In this document: positions 43,230 to 55,743 of the stretch, one piece after another | How the letters are laid out: every line of letters starts with the position of its first letter | Numbering within the stretch: position 1 is the stretch's first letter | Assembly (NCBI RefSeq): GCF_964204645.1 | Contig: NC_134032.1 | Location: forward strand, 14,378,275 to 14,442,274 | Origin: Tubulanus polymorphus | Lineage: Eukaryota > Nemertea > Palaeonemertea > Tubulaniformes > Tubulanidae | DNA: 64,000 bases | Direction: 5' to 3' | Made by a program: the position numbers and the translations under genes | Notes under the pieces: generated by a model | Database searches by the model: none | What the model saw: the letters and a program-made list of their open reading frames with translations, nothing else | Told to the model about the DNA's origin: nothing

Positions 43230-43505
43230 GGGGAACAGGACCGAGTTCTACAGTTGTGAACAGTCTTACAACTGTAGAATTAGATCCTGAGTTCAGAGTT
43301 AACTCTAACTCACAACCTGTGGAACTGGATCCTGAGTTCACGGTCAACTCTTAACCATAACTGTGGACCTGAGTCCAGGGTTTACTCTTAAAACTTACAA
43401 CCGTAGAACTGGGTCCTGAGTTCAAAGTTATCTCTTAACTCACAAACTGTGGAACTGGATCCTGAGTTCACAGTTAACTCTTAACTCACAACTGTGATAC
43501 TATAC
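43230..43505 (+). repeat. ~55-bp array of the GGAACTGGATCCTGAGTTCA family
   Basis: Five diverged copies of a unit with AACTGTGGAACTGGATCCTG, AGTTCACAGTTAACTCTTAA and CTCACA. Same motif family as 4025-4226, here with unit-length spacing. Confidence 0.8.
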
Positions 43506-43854
43506 TCAGTTTTTGAAATACAATACCACAAAAATTGATTTTTTTAAGTTCTCAAAAAAACATTTCCAATCTTTCTTTTTTTTAGTTTTTTTTATTCAAC
43601 TTCGTATTCAAAATTCCTGTTTTCGTAAAAGAAATGATGACAAATTTTCTGCGCCTAATCTCGTCGTCATCGTCAACAGACCATTGATTAACAATCGTTG
43701 TTGTGGTCAGTATCTCGGCGGTGCGTTAATGACCAGTTGAACTCCACGTGACCTTCTGTCCTGTCAACAAGGTCACCAGTTTCTCAGTCGATGCTGTTAA
43801 TGTATTCGATAAAACGCAATCGGAAAAATGAAATTCGAGAATTAAGATTTTCAG

Positions 43855-44060
43855 TGAAAATAAGAATTTAATAATAATAGTAATAATAATAATAATGATA
43901 ATAATAATAATAATAATAATCTTTATTTACATTGAAATAATAACATGATATAACACTCAGTTTTATAGATACATAATTAAATAGATTTTTGATTTTTGAT
44001 ATACTCGATATCGATTGTAGGATATGTTTTGACGTGCGGGGGTCAAGTTTTTGAATTGTG
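43855..44060 (-). mobile_element. Probable retroelement 3' end with ATT-rich tail
   Basis: On the minus strand, CAATGTAAATAAAGATTATT leads into an (ATT)n tract (plus 43865-43920), the usual tail of some LINE/SINE insertions. The rest of the element is not recognisable. Confidence 0.4.
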
Positions 44061-44229
44061 TACTTTAAGAACGTTCTTAAGGCGGAAAAAGACGTGTTTG
44101 GCCTTGAAAACATGTCGTATTGCCGTCCGTTTTGTAAATCTATTGAAAAACCATTTACTTATAGAACGCCTCCTCGATAAGGCCGGAGATGGGAATTTTT
44201 CATTTTACACCAACTGTTGATGCTTCGAG

Positions 44230-45740
44230 ATTCAAAACTTAAATGTGTTAACTTTTTCTAGCTTTAACTGTTTTAATTGTTTTTGCCTTTTGCACTTGAT
44301 TCGGCCTTATCTAAAGCTGTATAAACTTCACATGAAAATCTTTAGCCCTCTCTTGCGAATGCGTATATGTGAAACTATGATTGAATTCATTTGGCCTGAA
44401 TGTTTGACCTGTGTCCAGTTTAATGGTTTCTATTGTTGTAGTTTATTTCGCATTCAGAAAAACAGTGAATTAATTTCCCTCTGGATTGACACACTGACCC
44501 GCTCCCCTACCCCCCTCTATTGTTTGTATTCAGCTGTTTTGTGCACGAATGAATTTTAAAGGATTAAGACTTGTTTTGATTTTATTAATTTCTCCAATAG
44601 GTCCATACCATTAAAGCTGTAAATAGTGATTCCGGGAAGAGAATTGTCGTAAAATCTTAAACGCTGAACTTTAGAATATTCTAGTGGAGGATATTTTTAT
44701 CTATCGAAATGTTTCGTTAACGTCAAAACTCAAAAAGCGGTTTGCATATTATTTTCATAGAGAGACGAATTTTTGATTTGTATTTGCCATCCATTTATTA
44801 AACTCAGTACCTGCCGGTGCCTGTCGTTCTTTGCTGTTGCAGACTGGCTCGGGTTCTGTTGCTCGAAGGCAGCTTCTGGTCAGGTACTCGTACCGCATCT
44901 GTCTGGACCGGTACTGGAGACCTGTAGCTGACTGAGCATTAAACGCTGCATTTGACTAGACGGCTACTGGTTACTGGAAGACCACGGGATTAATGTTAAA
45001 TAAAGAGGTTATTAGAGTTGTTTAAGGCGTGGTCACTTTTACCTCAAACCGTGTTTGATATTTGAAACTGATATAAGAGAAGTATCAATTAGCCACATTT
45101 TCATTGCTTTGTCTAATCCCACATATGAGACGAGAATAAAATCTGAGTTTCTCAGGATAATGATATTGATGATGATAATGATATGTCATATCAATGACTG
45201 ATCTATAACAATCCGTTATAAATAAATAGCTGTTATGAAAGTTTCCGATGTGAGATACAGCGCCCAGTTACGCAGTCGTAACTTCACCCCAAAAGTGGCC
45301 TTAAATATTTCAAAGATCTGTTTTAAGTCGTTATCTTAGTCAGTCTTAGACTGGTCTTAAAAAACCAAGCAATGACTGCGCAACTGGCATCATCGAGACT
45401 TTCTATTGGTCAATGATTCTCGTAAAAAGTTCCGACTCTATTGGTTTCAACTGTCTACAATTCATTTGATAAAGAAAAACTCCCGAATTACATAGAAAAC
45501 CTAAGGGGCTCAATTAATAAACTTTGAAAATGTTCTTGCGCTCTGATATTTGATAGTATTTTAGTTATCTTATTCCTTTCGTTTCAGACAGCCGTTAGTG
45601 GACAGCAATGGATGCTGGAGAAAATGATGAAAATGAGGATGAAGATGATAATACGATGATGATTGACGATGATGATGGGAATGATACAAACTAGTAAAGA
45701 GTTGTTTTGTATGATGTAAGTACCACCAGTAGCAGTCACC
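44230..45740. other. Non-coding DNA
   Basis: A GATGATGA/GAAAATGAGG-rich segment at 45605-45690 gives a tiny acidic frame, and an inverted copy-like pair CTGACTAAGATAACGAC / GTCTTAGACTGGTC lies near 45325. No gene is supported. Confidence 0.4.
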
Positions 45741-45754
45741 ATTGGGAGAAAGAT

Positions 45755-46095
45755 GCAATACCCAGTTCCACAGTTCCACAGTTCCACAGTATTGGACCCA
45801 GTTCCACGGTTCATGGGTTTATTTTGAAATGTTTTAATCGTGGAAACATTTTGAGAACTGTGGAACTGGATCCACAGAACTGTGGAACTGGATCCACAGA
45901 ACTGTGGAACTGGATCCACAGAACTGTGGAACTGGATACACAGAACTGTGGAACTGGATACACAGAACTGTGGAACTGGATTCTGAACTAAGTATCTGGA
46001 TCCTGAACTGCGGAACTGAGTCCTGAACTGCGGAACTCAGTCCTGAACTGTGGAACTGGATCTGAAACTGTGGAACTGGATACACAGAACTGTGA
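45755..46095 (+). repeat. 22-bp minisatellite AACTGTGGAACTGGATCCACAG
   Basis: About ten copies of the unit AACTGTGGAACTGGATCCAC + AG, some with GGATACACAG. Same CAGTTCCACAGTT family, reverse orientation. Confidence 0.9.
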
Positions 46096-46099
46096 AATG

Positions 46100-47100
46100 T
46101 AGACAAATTTTGTAAGATATACAAATTTACTTATAAAAATGATCATTGATCAATTTGTTTGTTCTGGTGAATGATTAACTAATGGTTTTCATCAGCAGGG
46201 AGCCTAGAAAATAAATAAACTACCCCATTGACCCTTCCATCACTCCCCTTCCCTTTGACTACCAGGTATTTCATTTATGGGGGGGGGGTATTTTTTTAAG
46301 TTAATCCCCTTGCTTCGCGTGATGTAATGTTTTTGGGGATTAAAAGAGATTAACAGAGGGATTAACTCATTAGATAATCCCTTCACAGCTGAGTTCATGT
46401 AAACCCTTGAAACGCTATAAAGATGTGTACAGGTATTATAGTGTTTTCCCGAACAGTTTGTTAAGGGAGAAAGTTCATTCTGGGGTCAGAACATTAAGTC
46501 TTACGTAAACGCGTATTTTTGATAGAATGGGGCCCTGGTAAGCGATGATAAAGGTCAAGCTTGTGTTCTTGATTGTTGTTAGGTGATAAAATAATTCCCG
46601 TTGGCCGCGCGTTTTTGGGGGGAGAGGGTCCAGGGGGGTCAGGTGCTTTAGATATCGAGTTGCTTGTGTTGTTGATGAAGTTAACCGTTGAGAAAGTAAA
46701 CTGTTGTATTGGTCATCGGCCAATAAATACCTAACCCTGATCTCTACGAACCATGCTCGCAAACAATGTGAAAAATTCACTGATAATGATATATAACACT
46801 ATAAACGCTTAGAGTTCATCGTATGAGCAAATGATTAGAAAACAAAAACAACGCCAGGTAAAAAGTTGATCTTAATTTGATAAAAGTCATTCATTGTTCT
46901 TTAGACAATCGTTCGTTGAAGCTTATAGTGATTTAAGATACTGAAACGTGATATAAGTTTTCCGAGTACCTACTTTATACCTGGTCACTCACGTGAGGGT
47001 GAAAATTTAGTTATAGACCTTTTTTGTATTGGGAAAGAATAGTTATTCTCAAACATGTATTTGTAAATTATGTTTAATTAGTGGTTTTAAATGTTAAATA
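46100..47100. other. Non-coding DNA
   Basis: No supported genes. A poly(G) run lies at 46281-46289. Confidence 0.4.
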
Positions 47101-47174
47101 AAAGTTCTTCCAAGAATTGTCTCAACATCTAGCAGTGATGGAGGTTTGAAAGGTTAAAGACGTTCAGAGTTGTG

Positions 47175-47325
47175 AGGATGAGTGGATGAGGGACCGACAT
47201 GTTGTGAGGTACTGAGAGGCTGTGAGGATGGAATGTTTTGCGATCTGAGAGGCCGATGAGACTGAGGATGGAAATATTGTGAGGTTCTGAGAGGCTGTGA
47301 GGATGAAATGTTGTGAGGCTGTGAT
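47175..47325 (+). repeat. Short degenerate array GTTGTGAGGNNCTGAGAGGC
   Basis: About five diverged units with TGTGAGGATG and CTGAGAGGC words; the period is irregular. Confidence 0.6.
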
Positions 47326-48232
47326 GAGAATAAAGAATAGTAAATGTACTTGAGAAGTTGATCAATCGAAGCCCATCCCATATTTCTGAGTGAGAGATAG
47401 TTCTAAAATACATACCTCACAGAAATGTGAGCTGATAATATATCATCACTAGTAGGGCACTAGGATTTACAACTACATACACTATACACGCGGGTTCACG
47501 TGTACTTTTATAAATAACACCCGGAGAAAACTATGTATCAAAGAGGATATATGAGTTCCCTCTCAACTCTCTCTCTCCTATCGATATCTCGATGATAAAA
47601 TATCGATGGGTTCTACGGTCAGGTTCGAACTGCTTGTTCAAGGTATGTGCACGTTTATTTCAATTGTCTATCTACAAAGTTAAGAAAATGATTTTTTAAG
47701 CTAAAAATAGGGGTCTTTTCGGAATCGACCAACGACGCCTCGTAATCTTAGACAATTTCAGTCTTATTTTCTGACGAAGTTTTTAATGCAAGAATGCAGT
47801 CGTATGAGTTCATATCCGATTAGATTTTTGAACATGCGTATGAGTAATTCTATGTGAAGAAAGTTGATTTTTGGACCTACCGGTAGCTTAAATTATCAAA
47901 TGCTAAAATTGATAAGCTAGAAAAGCTGGATGGATTTTGGGAAATGCTGGTCAAATATATATTATATATTATAATACAAGCCTACAGTGATTGATAAAAA
48001 CCAACGTCTATCAAATCAGACTGTATTAGTGAACAATCGATCAATTCGTTATCTGTTAATGTGTATTTTGGTCAGTAAGATTATAACCCCCCTCCCCCCC
48101 CCCCTGAAGGGAGGACTCCCTCATCAGCTGGTCAACTCTCAAAACGTTATCTTATCAAAAGCATGAAAATATATCAGATAAAACAAATAAAATTTGCTAA
48201 TCTTTTATAAACAGAGTTTGAGTTGAGATAAA

Positions 48233-48236
<4 letters not shown>

Positions 48237-48293
<57 letters not shown>

Positions 48294-48298
48294 CTCTC
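48237..48298. repeat. (TA)n microsatellite with TC tail
   Basis: About 26 TA units followed by TCTCTCTC. Two copies of TTTCTGATATATCGCGATC follow at 48313-48352. Confidence 0.95.
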
Positions 48299-48884
48299 AG
48301 AGAAACAATGGTGTTTTCTGATATATCGCGATCATTTTCTGATATATCGCGATCGACGCATAGATATATCAAATTAATATCGGTCATTTTTGTGACCGTT
48401 CTCTCCAGCGCGGACCTGCGGTAGGTGATGTTACGAGCGTGATTTTAAAAATCTTTCAATTTTATAAATTTTTCTCTAATGGAGAAGTGAATCTGCCCGC
48501 GGGCGACGACGGTAGCCCGCGGGCGACGATGATGATGGGTTATTATTTTCTATTTGAGATTCATGAACACGCCCGGACAGTCTCTCCGATAATTGTCAAA
48601 TATCGTTTTACTCGCCGAGTGTATGGGACGCGTCAAGCCGGGGTTTTATTCAATTTGAAAAAATACGAACACGCATTTTCAACCGCGTGAAATCAAGATT
48701 TACAAATCGACTCCTTGATAGATGTAGAATAAATCGAAAAAGAAAATTAAAAATACCTAATCAATTAAGAGTTAAATTTCTTTTGCGAAACTGGCGCCCG
48801 AACTTATTCAATAAATACGTGTATGAAGTGTCAAAACCGGCAATGAAAAAATTGAAACTTAAATAAATTTCTCATCTATATACA

Positions 48885-49250
48885 TGTGTATTATATACAT
48901 GTATAGGTACATGTATATATGTATAGGTACATGTATATATGTATAGGTACATGTATATATGTATAGGTACATGTGTATATGTATAGGTACATGTATATAT
49001 GTATATGTACATGTATATATGTATATGTACATGTAAATATGTATAGGTACATGTATATATGTATAGGTATATGTATATATGTATAGGTATATGTATAGGT
49101 ACATGTATATATGTATATATGTATATGTACATGTATATATGTATAGGTACATGTATATATGTAAATGTACATGTATATATGTATAGGTACATGTATATAT
49201 GTATATGTACATGTATATATGTACATGTATATATGTAAATGTACATGTAT
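48885..49250. repeat. 20-bp minisatellite GTATAGGTACATGTATATAT
   Basis: About 18 copies with point variants; it is nearly self-complementary (TACATGTA), which explains Tyr/Ile/His-rich open frames on the minus strand. Confidence 0.95.
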
Positions 49251-49518
49251 TTTTGTATAGGTATGTGCAGTGATGTCGCAACAATAATGAAAAACATAGA
49301 GATTTCAAAAATTGTATGTATTTCCGGAATCTCTTGTTTAGCGTTTGTTCAGTTTAACGAGTATGGACTGCAAGAAACGGTCCAAACAACTAATTTAGTA
49401 CCAATTCCGTTTTTAGAATTCACACAAAAATGGATACCTCTTTATTTCATAGAGGAGGGCTTAGAAGAAACGCCATGTATATATATGCCTTTAATTTTCA
49501 TAAATGAAAGATACTTAC

Positions 49519-49572
49519 CCCGCGTAAAGAATTGGGATCGGTTTTAATGCCGTTTGTATTTATCTCATAAAC
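49519..49572 (-). CDS. Candidate 54-bp internal exon
   Basis: On the minus strand a TCACAG acceptor precedes 18 open codons (VYEINTNGIKTDPNSLRG) and a strong GTAAGT donor. It is phase 0 at both ends. The pyrimidine tract is weak and no partner exon is proven. Confidence 0.25.
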
Positions 49573-50039
49573 CTGTGATTTAAACTGGGATTAGTAACAA
49601 ATATATTCAATTGAGCGTGCCCAACCTCCGCTTGCCGGCCCACACCTGTCGTCATGGCCCTCGTAAATTGTTGCATGGATTAAACTATAAACGCAAGCTG
49701 CTGTATTTGACTTAGTGACCCTGGACTCTGCTGCTGTTTTAAAATGTTTTAGATTTCAACGTTTGTTAACATCTACTTAAATTGTATTTCATGCGATAGA
49801 TCTGTTTTGTGTAAGTTTGAATACTGATTGTAAAAATGAATATCGAGTGGTCACTCGTCTGGCGGTGCGGGTGTGGGTTTTTCTCGGACCTGCTGGTAGG
49901 TGTGGGTTAATGTTGGTAACATATTGTCCGTGGTCCCTATTAACACGCAGGCCTCGGATTTTTAAGGAAAAAAAGGTATTTTTCCAATGGATATGAACGT
50001 ATTTTCGGTAAAACTTGTATATTAAAAAAAAAATTGAAA

Positions 50040-50215
50040 GTACTGCTCTCAGTAAATAAAGCCCTAGCTCAAAGCCATTCCCCTTGTCAAACCCTGTAGC
50101 ATCGCGATATATCTTTGCCATAACCCTTATGGTATATCTCCCGCCTCACCGGGATTTGAACCTGGGCCCTCCCGACTCAAACCCAAAGTCCTACCACTAG
50201 ACCATAGAACTGTAG
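50040..50215 (-). mobile_element. tRNA-derived SINE
   Basis: On the minus strand, an A-box-like TGGTCTAGTGGTAGGA and a B box GGTTCAAATCC are followed by the body GGTTTGACAAGGGGAATGGC and TTTGAGCTAGGGCTTTATTT. The head resembles tRNA-Glu/Gln but the stems do not pair well, so it is not called as a tRNA gene. A diverged relative is at 25195-25330. Confidence 0.55.
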
Positions 50216-50227
50216 TGTACGGAAGTT

Positions 50228-50375
50228 TGCGTGGTCAGTGAGGTGACCATTTAGTTGTGGTGACTGATGACCAGTCAGGTGTGGTGACTGATGACCAGTC
50301 AGACGTGGTGACTGATGACCAGTCAGACGTGGTGACTGATGACCAGTCAGGCGTGGTGATTGGTGATCAGGACAA
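50228..50375 (+). repeat. 24-bp minisatellite GTGGTGACTGATGACCAGTC
   Basis: About six copies of GTGGTGACTGATGACCAGTC + AGRC, with related GACTTGACCACTGGTCAGTT words to about 50480. The theme is shared with the 31.8-kb array (GACCACTGGTC). Confidence 0.85.
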
Positions 50376-50489
50376 GTTGTGTGGGAGGTAGCAAAAATAA
50401 TTCACCATGACCTGGTCAGTTGTTTCTAGTGACTTCACCACTGGTCAGTTGTTTCTAGTGACTTGACCACTGATCATTTGTTTCTAGTT

Positions 50490-52860
50490 AGTGATGTGCT
50501 ATTCATTTAATTCGGTGCTAATTCAGTTACAATGAAAAGCGTTTTCTCTGTATTTTACTGAATCTTATTTCCTGAGACTGAATTTCTATGAAATTATTTT
50601 ACGCGGCTGTTAATGATATTTTGTATCCACCCTAGAAACATGAGTTTCGTGATTTGTAAATGATTGAAGCTCTCCGATGTCTTTGACGTATTCTGTTTGT
50701 CTCGGTTGTTCGTGACTTCTGAAAATTTGATATATTATTTGATGTATCTACCGATTAGAAAATTAAGAACATTTTCACTTCTCGTGAAATATTGACAAAT
50801 GAGATAATAAGAGTGGTATAAAAAGTCTTACATTTCTATCAGCTGGACTTAAGTAATCTACCCCTTCAACCCTTCACCCTCTCGATCAAGGTTTGAGTTT
50901 AAATTGAACCGTTAGAATATTCTTTCCACTTTGTTTATAACTAATACATTTAGGTAAACATTAATATTGGGAATGAAAATATTGTTAAAACTCAAATATG
51001 TGTTTTCTATAGATGAGATCCATATAGTCTAATAATAGACAAGTCATCTGTATCTATAGTGTGCGAATATAGGCTTTCTTTTACGGGCGAGATTTCAAAC
51101 TATTTTTAGGGTTTAGAGAGAATTTACTATAGAGCCCATTTTTCAATGGTCTGAATTTTACACTCAATTTAAATGTCGAATTAAATAAACTATTCAAATA
51201 AACTATCAGTGGCGATTCACAATATCCTGTGTTTTATTGTCAGAAGCACATCCTCCCTCCCCTCTCTCTCTCTCTCTCTACCTCCCTGGGTCTCGACTCA
51301 ACAACAAGAATATAATGTTTGGCATGTGTTACATAACACAAAGCAGAGCTCGGGTTTTAATTCTATATGAAATGTTATTTTTAGCCTCACGCAGGGAACC
51401 AGCTGACCAATGGCTATTCGATTTGTATATTTTCTTTAAACATGGTTAGTTTTATTAGAAGAACAGCATCACCTGGTTAACCAGGTACCCCCAACCTTCT
51501 CTCTCTGTCTCTATCAGTCGCAAGAGTTGAAACAGTTCTGACCTGTATTTTATTTCGAAATCTCTAGGATTTAAACAAACGGTTGAAGAAAACAAGCGTC
51601 AGTCAGAAATATCGGTGGTGAGTGCATTTTCATTTCAATCCATATTCACTTGTATTTTACAACGTGCTGCAACTTTTCAAAGAGATTTTTTGCCGATAAA
51701 AAAGAATCAAATTTCTTATGATAACTGAATGAATTTTAGGGGCAGACGTACTTACAAGTAATCTGTGCGAATTCCTGGTTTATTGGCAACATTTTCTTAG
51801 TTGAATATTTTGTTTTTTTGGTTATAGATTTTTAAGGTAATTTGCAAGATGATGACTATGGGCAAATTCAACAAAGGTCCCTCTGAGTTGCTGGTCCCCT
51901 CCCCTCCTGAGTTGCTGGACTAGTCCCGAGTTGCCGGACTAGTCCCAAGTTCCAAGGAGAAAGTTAATGTCTGAAGAAATTGAATGAATGAATTCATTTT
52001 CTCAAATATGTGAACATGGGTATAAAAATTTTGTTTAAAAATAAAAATAAAAATCACTACATATTAATTGAAAATTTACATATATGAGGGGGACATCCCC
52101 GAGCCGTTAGATGAGGGGGACATCCCCGAGCCGTTAGAGCTTTATGTCTGGTATTTACTTATTGCATCTGGCTAAATTTCTGACAATTTTTAGATTCAAG
52201 AAAAGGCTGTCGTTCATATTGATAGTAACCTTCCTACTCCTACCCTCTACCCTCTACCCCCCTCAAGAGCAGGGATAATTAGAAAAATATTTCGTATAGG
52301 TTACGCAGACTTGGGTAAAATTCAACTTACCGGAATGAACGGTCGTAAAAGTGTCGAATTAACATCGAAATACTCGATCACACTTTGAAAATAGATAGAT
52401 ACCGGCGAGGGTTTGAGGATAAGAGCTTTCGATAAGAGGGTTAGAAGAAAATGAGCGTTATATAATTTGATAAGTAATGATGAACTAGCAGTGGTCAGTA
52501 CCGGTCAGTCAGATAGAGATTCAAATCAACCGCAGCTGTTTTTGAGAAAGATCAGAGAGTTATTGGAGATATTTAAAAATAGTAACTCATTGCTCAAACT
52601 AACTGTCAATACTTTCTCTCTCTTTCGCTGTATCCTCCCTTCGGCATTTTAGTTACATAATAAGACTCACTTGCCACAGCTTCGGGGAGTGATTGACTGC
52701 ATATTTTGGAGATGGTTTTGGAAAAACCTTTCAGGAACAACGAGAATATCTTATGTATTTGCGTTTGAAATGGGCTTTACCGAAACAAATAGAGAATTGT
52801 TGGGCCTTTTATAGAAGACGACTCAATATTTTCAGTAGAAATACATTTTTTTCAAAAGTT
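50490..52860. other. Non-coding DNA
   Basis: Small direct repeats only: GAGTTGCTGGACTAGTCCC-like units at 51886-51955 and two copies of ATGAGGGGGACATCCCCGAG at 52084-52140. No supported gene. Confidence 0.4.
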
Positions 52861-52864
52861 GCTT

Positions 52865-54517
52865 CTACATAATTGAAAGGACATTCCTTAGCCTAAAGGC
52901 TGTACCAAAAAATGGGGGATTCCCTGGAGATGAAAAAAAAACAAAATCCACCGCCACCAATCACGGAAACGACGAAACAATAATGTTTTTATAAGAACCA
53001 GGAATAGAATATTCAGCAAATCTTTTTGATGAATTAAACATTTCAAACTTGTTTACGGGTTCGTTATTCTGACATGTCTAAAAATAAGACTCTCCTCGAG
53101 AGATTGAGCTGCCAATAGACTGAGCTGCTGCCGGCTGGTAAGATTATCTAATCAAACTCCCATCTCATCAAATCTATTTTCATAAAAACCTCCACTCGCT
53201 CCGTACAGACTCACATGCAGCTGTCTGTTTTCACAACTCGCTGACCACTCATTAGAAATTCTTTTACTTATATAAGGACTTTATTCTATGAGCCAATTTC
53301 AATACTGTCTCATTGAATTACAGGATATCGATATAAAAATCAGACCGAAGGAGTGAGTGATTAAAATGTTAAAAGGAGAATACAGATTTTAAGTCGAAAG
53401 TTTGAGACGAAAAACTGGGTAACAATAGACCTTTGGTTATTCTGTGAAATCTATTTGAAAATGAGCTGAATTTGACGGGAGACCGCGGAGCATCCACGGG
53501 AGCATCGGAGTTAAATCTGTTTTCATGTTTATAGACTACATGCTCGACTGTCTCCTGAATATAAATTGAATTTGCGTGTATTGAGTGAGTGAGATGAGCA
53601 TCTATTTTGGCAGATATCCACTTCATTAGTCATCAATTTCGCTGTCATCTTCACCGGCGGCGGCCGTCTACGTCGTCATTCTTCTTCTCCTCCTCGTCGT
53701 GTTCATTCGTTCAAATTGTAAAAGGAATTAGGGAATTAGACGATCAATATTCAGACTCTCTCTCTCTCTTCACTCCACTCTTTATCTCTCCATCACAAAG
53801 TGACACAATGTAATTATTTGAAAGATTACGACTAACAAAGTATTACTTGAAACGACGAAGTAGAAACATTTTTGAAAAAAAGTAACAAATGTTTAAAAAG
53901 ATTTTAAAAAAAATTCAAAAAAAACATTCTAACATTTTTAAGACATTTTAAGATTTTAAAAAAGGCATTGTAACATTTAACAAGATAGTGTAACATTTTT
54001 TAAAGACAGTTGATTTTTAAAGAAGATTGTAAATATCATTTTAAAAGGTAATGTTGAATTGAAAAAAAAAATTGTAAAATTTGTCGATACATTGTTACAT
54101 TTGTTAAGACGTTGTTGGACTTTCTTAAAACAGAAACATTCTTGCATTTCAAATACATCTTATTAAAGAAATGCAGGGTTCAGTCACTGAAGTTCTTTAG
54201 AGTTAACCAGTAGATAGTTGACTGGACATAGTGATAGTAAAAAAGGCTCATTGTGTATATGGCATTTATCCGTCGGTTATCACTTATTATCTGTCGGTTA
54301 TCACAAATTAACTTTTTAGTAACTGCAGCTACTGTATTTTAACTATTAAAGAAGCAATTATTTTATTGCTGTAAATACCATAGATCGGGATGGGAAAGTG
54401 ATCGTTATTTGGTTACCTTGATAGGTGGTGATGGATTTTGTTTTTTGTTTTCATTTCTAGGGCATTCCCCTTTTTGGTACAGCCTCTAGGCTTAGGGATG
54501 TGCTTTAAATTATGTAG
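52865..54517. mobile_element. 1.65-kb segment bounded by ~95-bp inverted repeats
   Basis: The left arm (52865-52960) reads CTACATAATTGAAAGGACAT...GCCTAAAGGCTGTACCAAAA...AACAAAATCCACCGCCACCA. The right arm (54421-54517) is its inverse at roughly 80 percent identity by eye. The interior has no transposase frame. It is either a non-autonomous DNA element or two opposed copies of a shorter repeat; no target duplication is evident. Confidence 0.55.
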
Positions 54518-55681
54518 GACCAGTGTACATTAAAGCAACATTTATTAAAAATCTTGTACATATATTGATAAACAAAGTATTATTATAGTTGATGCAGAGG
54601 TGTTTGAGTAGATCTGCGAGACCGATCACACTCTTAACCTCCATAGAACACGATATGATATTTTGAATTACCGGTGATCAGCGATCAACGAGTCGTCGTC
54701 GTATATTAAATTTCTGTAAGTATTAATTTCGGTTGATTGCCGAGGGGTCGAGCGGGCTCCGACGGACGCCGCGGTTTTAAAAGTCTTCGTAATTCAATAA
54801 CGTCGGCGAGATAGAAACTATTTCGATTGAGACGAGGCTTTCTCCGTTACCTCGAGGGAACGAAACGCAATAAATTTTCAAATATCATTCTCTCTCTCTC
54901 GTGAACATCTGAAATATCATTACGATTATTGGACTGGAATATTAGCCTGAATGTATGATTACCTTTACCGTCGTCGGCGGCGACGGATAAAAGCACTTCA
55001 CCGTACGGCGCTGCGGCTACTGTGTCCTCCGGGGGCGAAATTCCTTTCTAAAACGGATAGAAATTCCGTCGGTAATTTACATATCTCTTAAGTAGCGGAG
55101 ATTATTATTATAATTGAATGACCGCGTCGTCTCGGGATACGAACGAACGCGCATTGTTGCGTAACACACTGACCGACGACGACGACGGTCACTTTCTATT
55201 AGTAACGTTATCAATTTTCATAAACCATCGCAGCATCATCATCATCATCCGGTCGCTATCGGTTACCGCTTCAATCGCATCTTTATTCGGTTCTTTTTGA
55301 TCGGAAAAATGATCTGAATTTAAAAAATTGTTTTTTTTTTGTGATAATAAATGATTTCTTCTCCGGAGAAATCAGAATGAAATCAAGTTCGCCAGAATTT
55401 TTTTTCACTTTCATAATTTTCCAAAAATTTGTTTAGAAATTTTCTCTTCGATTTTTAGATGATATCTCTCTCAAGTATTTTTCACTCAGTTCAATGTGAA
55501 TGATGAATACTTGCCACTGGTATTGAATTACCTCTCTTGAGTCCGGTATAGATTTCCTACTGTTCACAAATATGAATATTGTGTCATATACATGTGACAG
55601 TCATTGGTTTAGTTGGTTAGTAAATGCACGCAAGATGGGGGCTCATAGGGAGGGATAGGGAGGTGGGTGATAGAATCTTAC

Positions 55682-55743
55682 TGTTTAAATACATTACATC
55701 ATCAGTTGTGTCATAAACTGCAGATGATTGAGAATGAATTCTC
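55682..55743 (-). CDS. Candidate 62-bp internal exon
   Basis: On the minus strand an acceptor CATCACTCGCTGCAG is followed by an open frame (RIHSQSSAVYDTTDDVMYLN) and a GTAAGA donor. Phases are 2 in and 1 out. The segment is short and could be chance. Confidence 0.15.

Noticed and set aside
45020-45140. 100-bp minus-strand exon candidate ending at a GTAAAA donor
   Set aside because: One of three frames staying open over 32 AT-rich codons is likely by chance and the donor is weak.
45587-45693. Small plus-strand terminal exon with an acidic tail after TTTCGTTTCAG
   Set aside because: The acidic run comes from a GATGAT/GAAAAT low-complexity tract and no upstream exon in phase was found.
49239-49547. 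102-codon plus-strand open frame with hydrophobic stretches
   Set aside because: It starts in the 20-bp minisatellite, has no recognisable domain and overlaps a better exon-like segment on the other strand.
50133-50215. A functional tRNA gene on the minus strand
   Set aside because: A and B boxes are present but acceptor and anticodon stems do not pair convincingly, and a SINE body follows.
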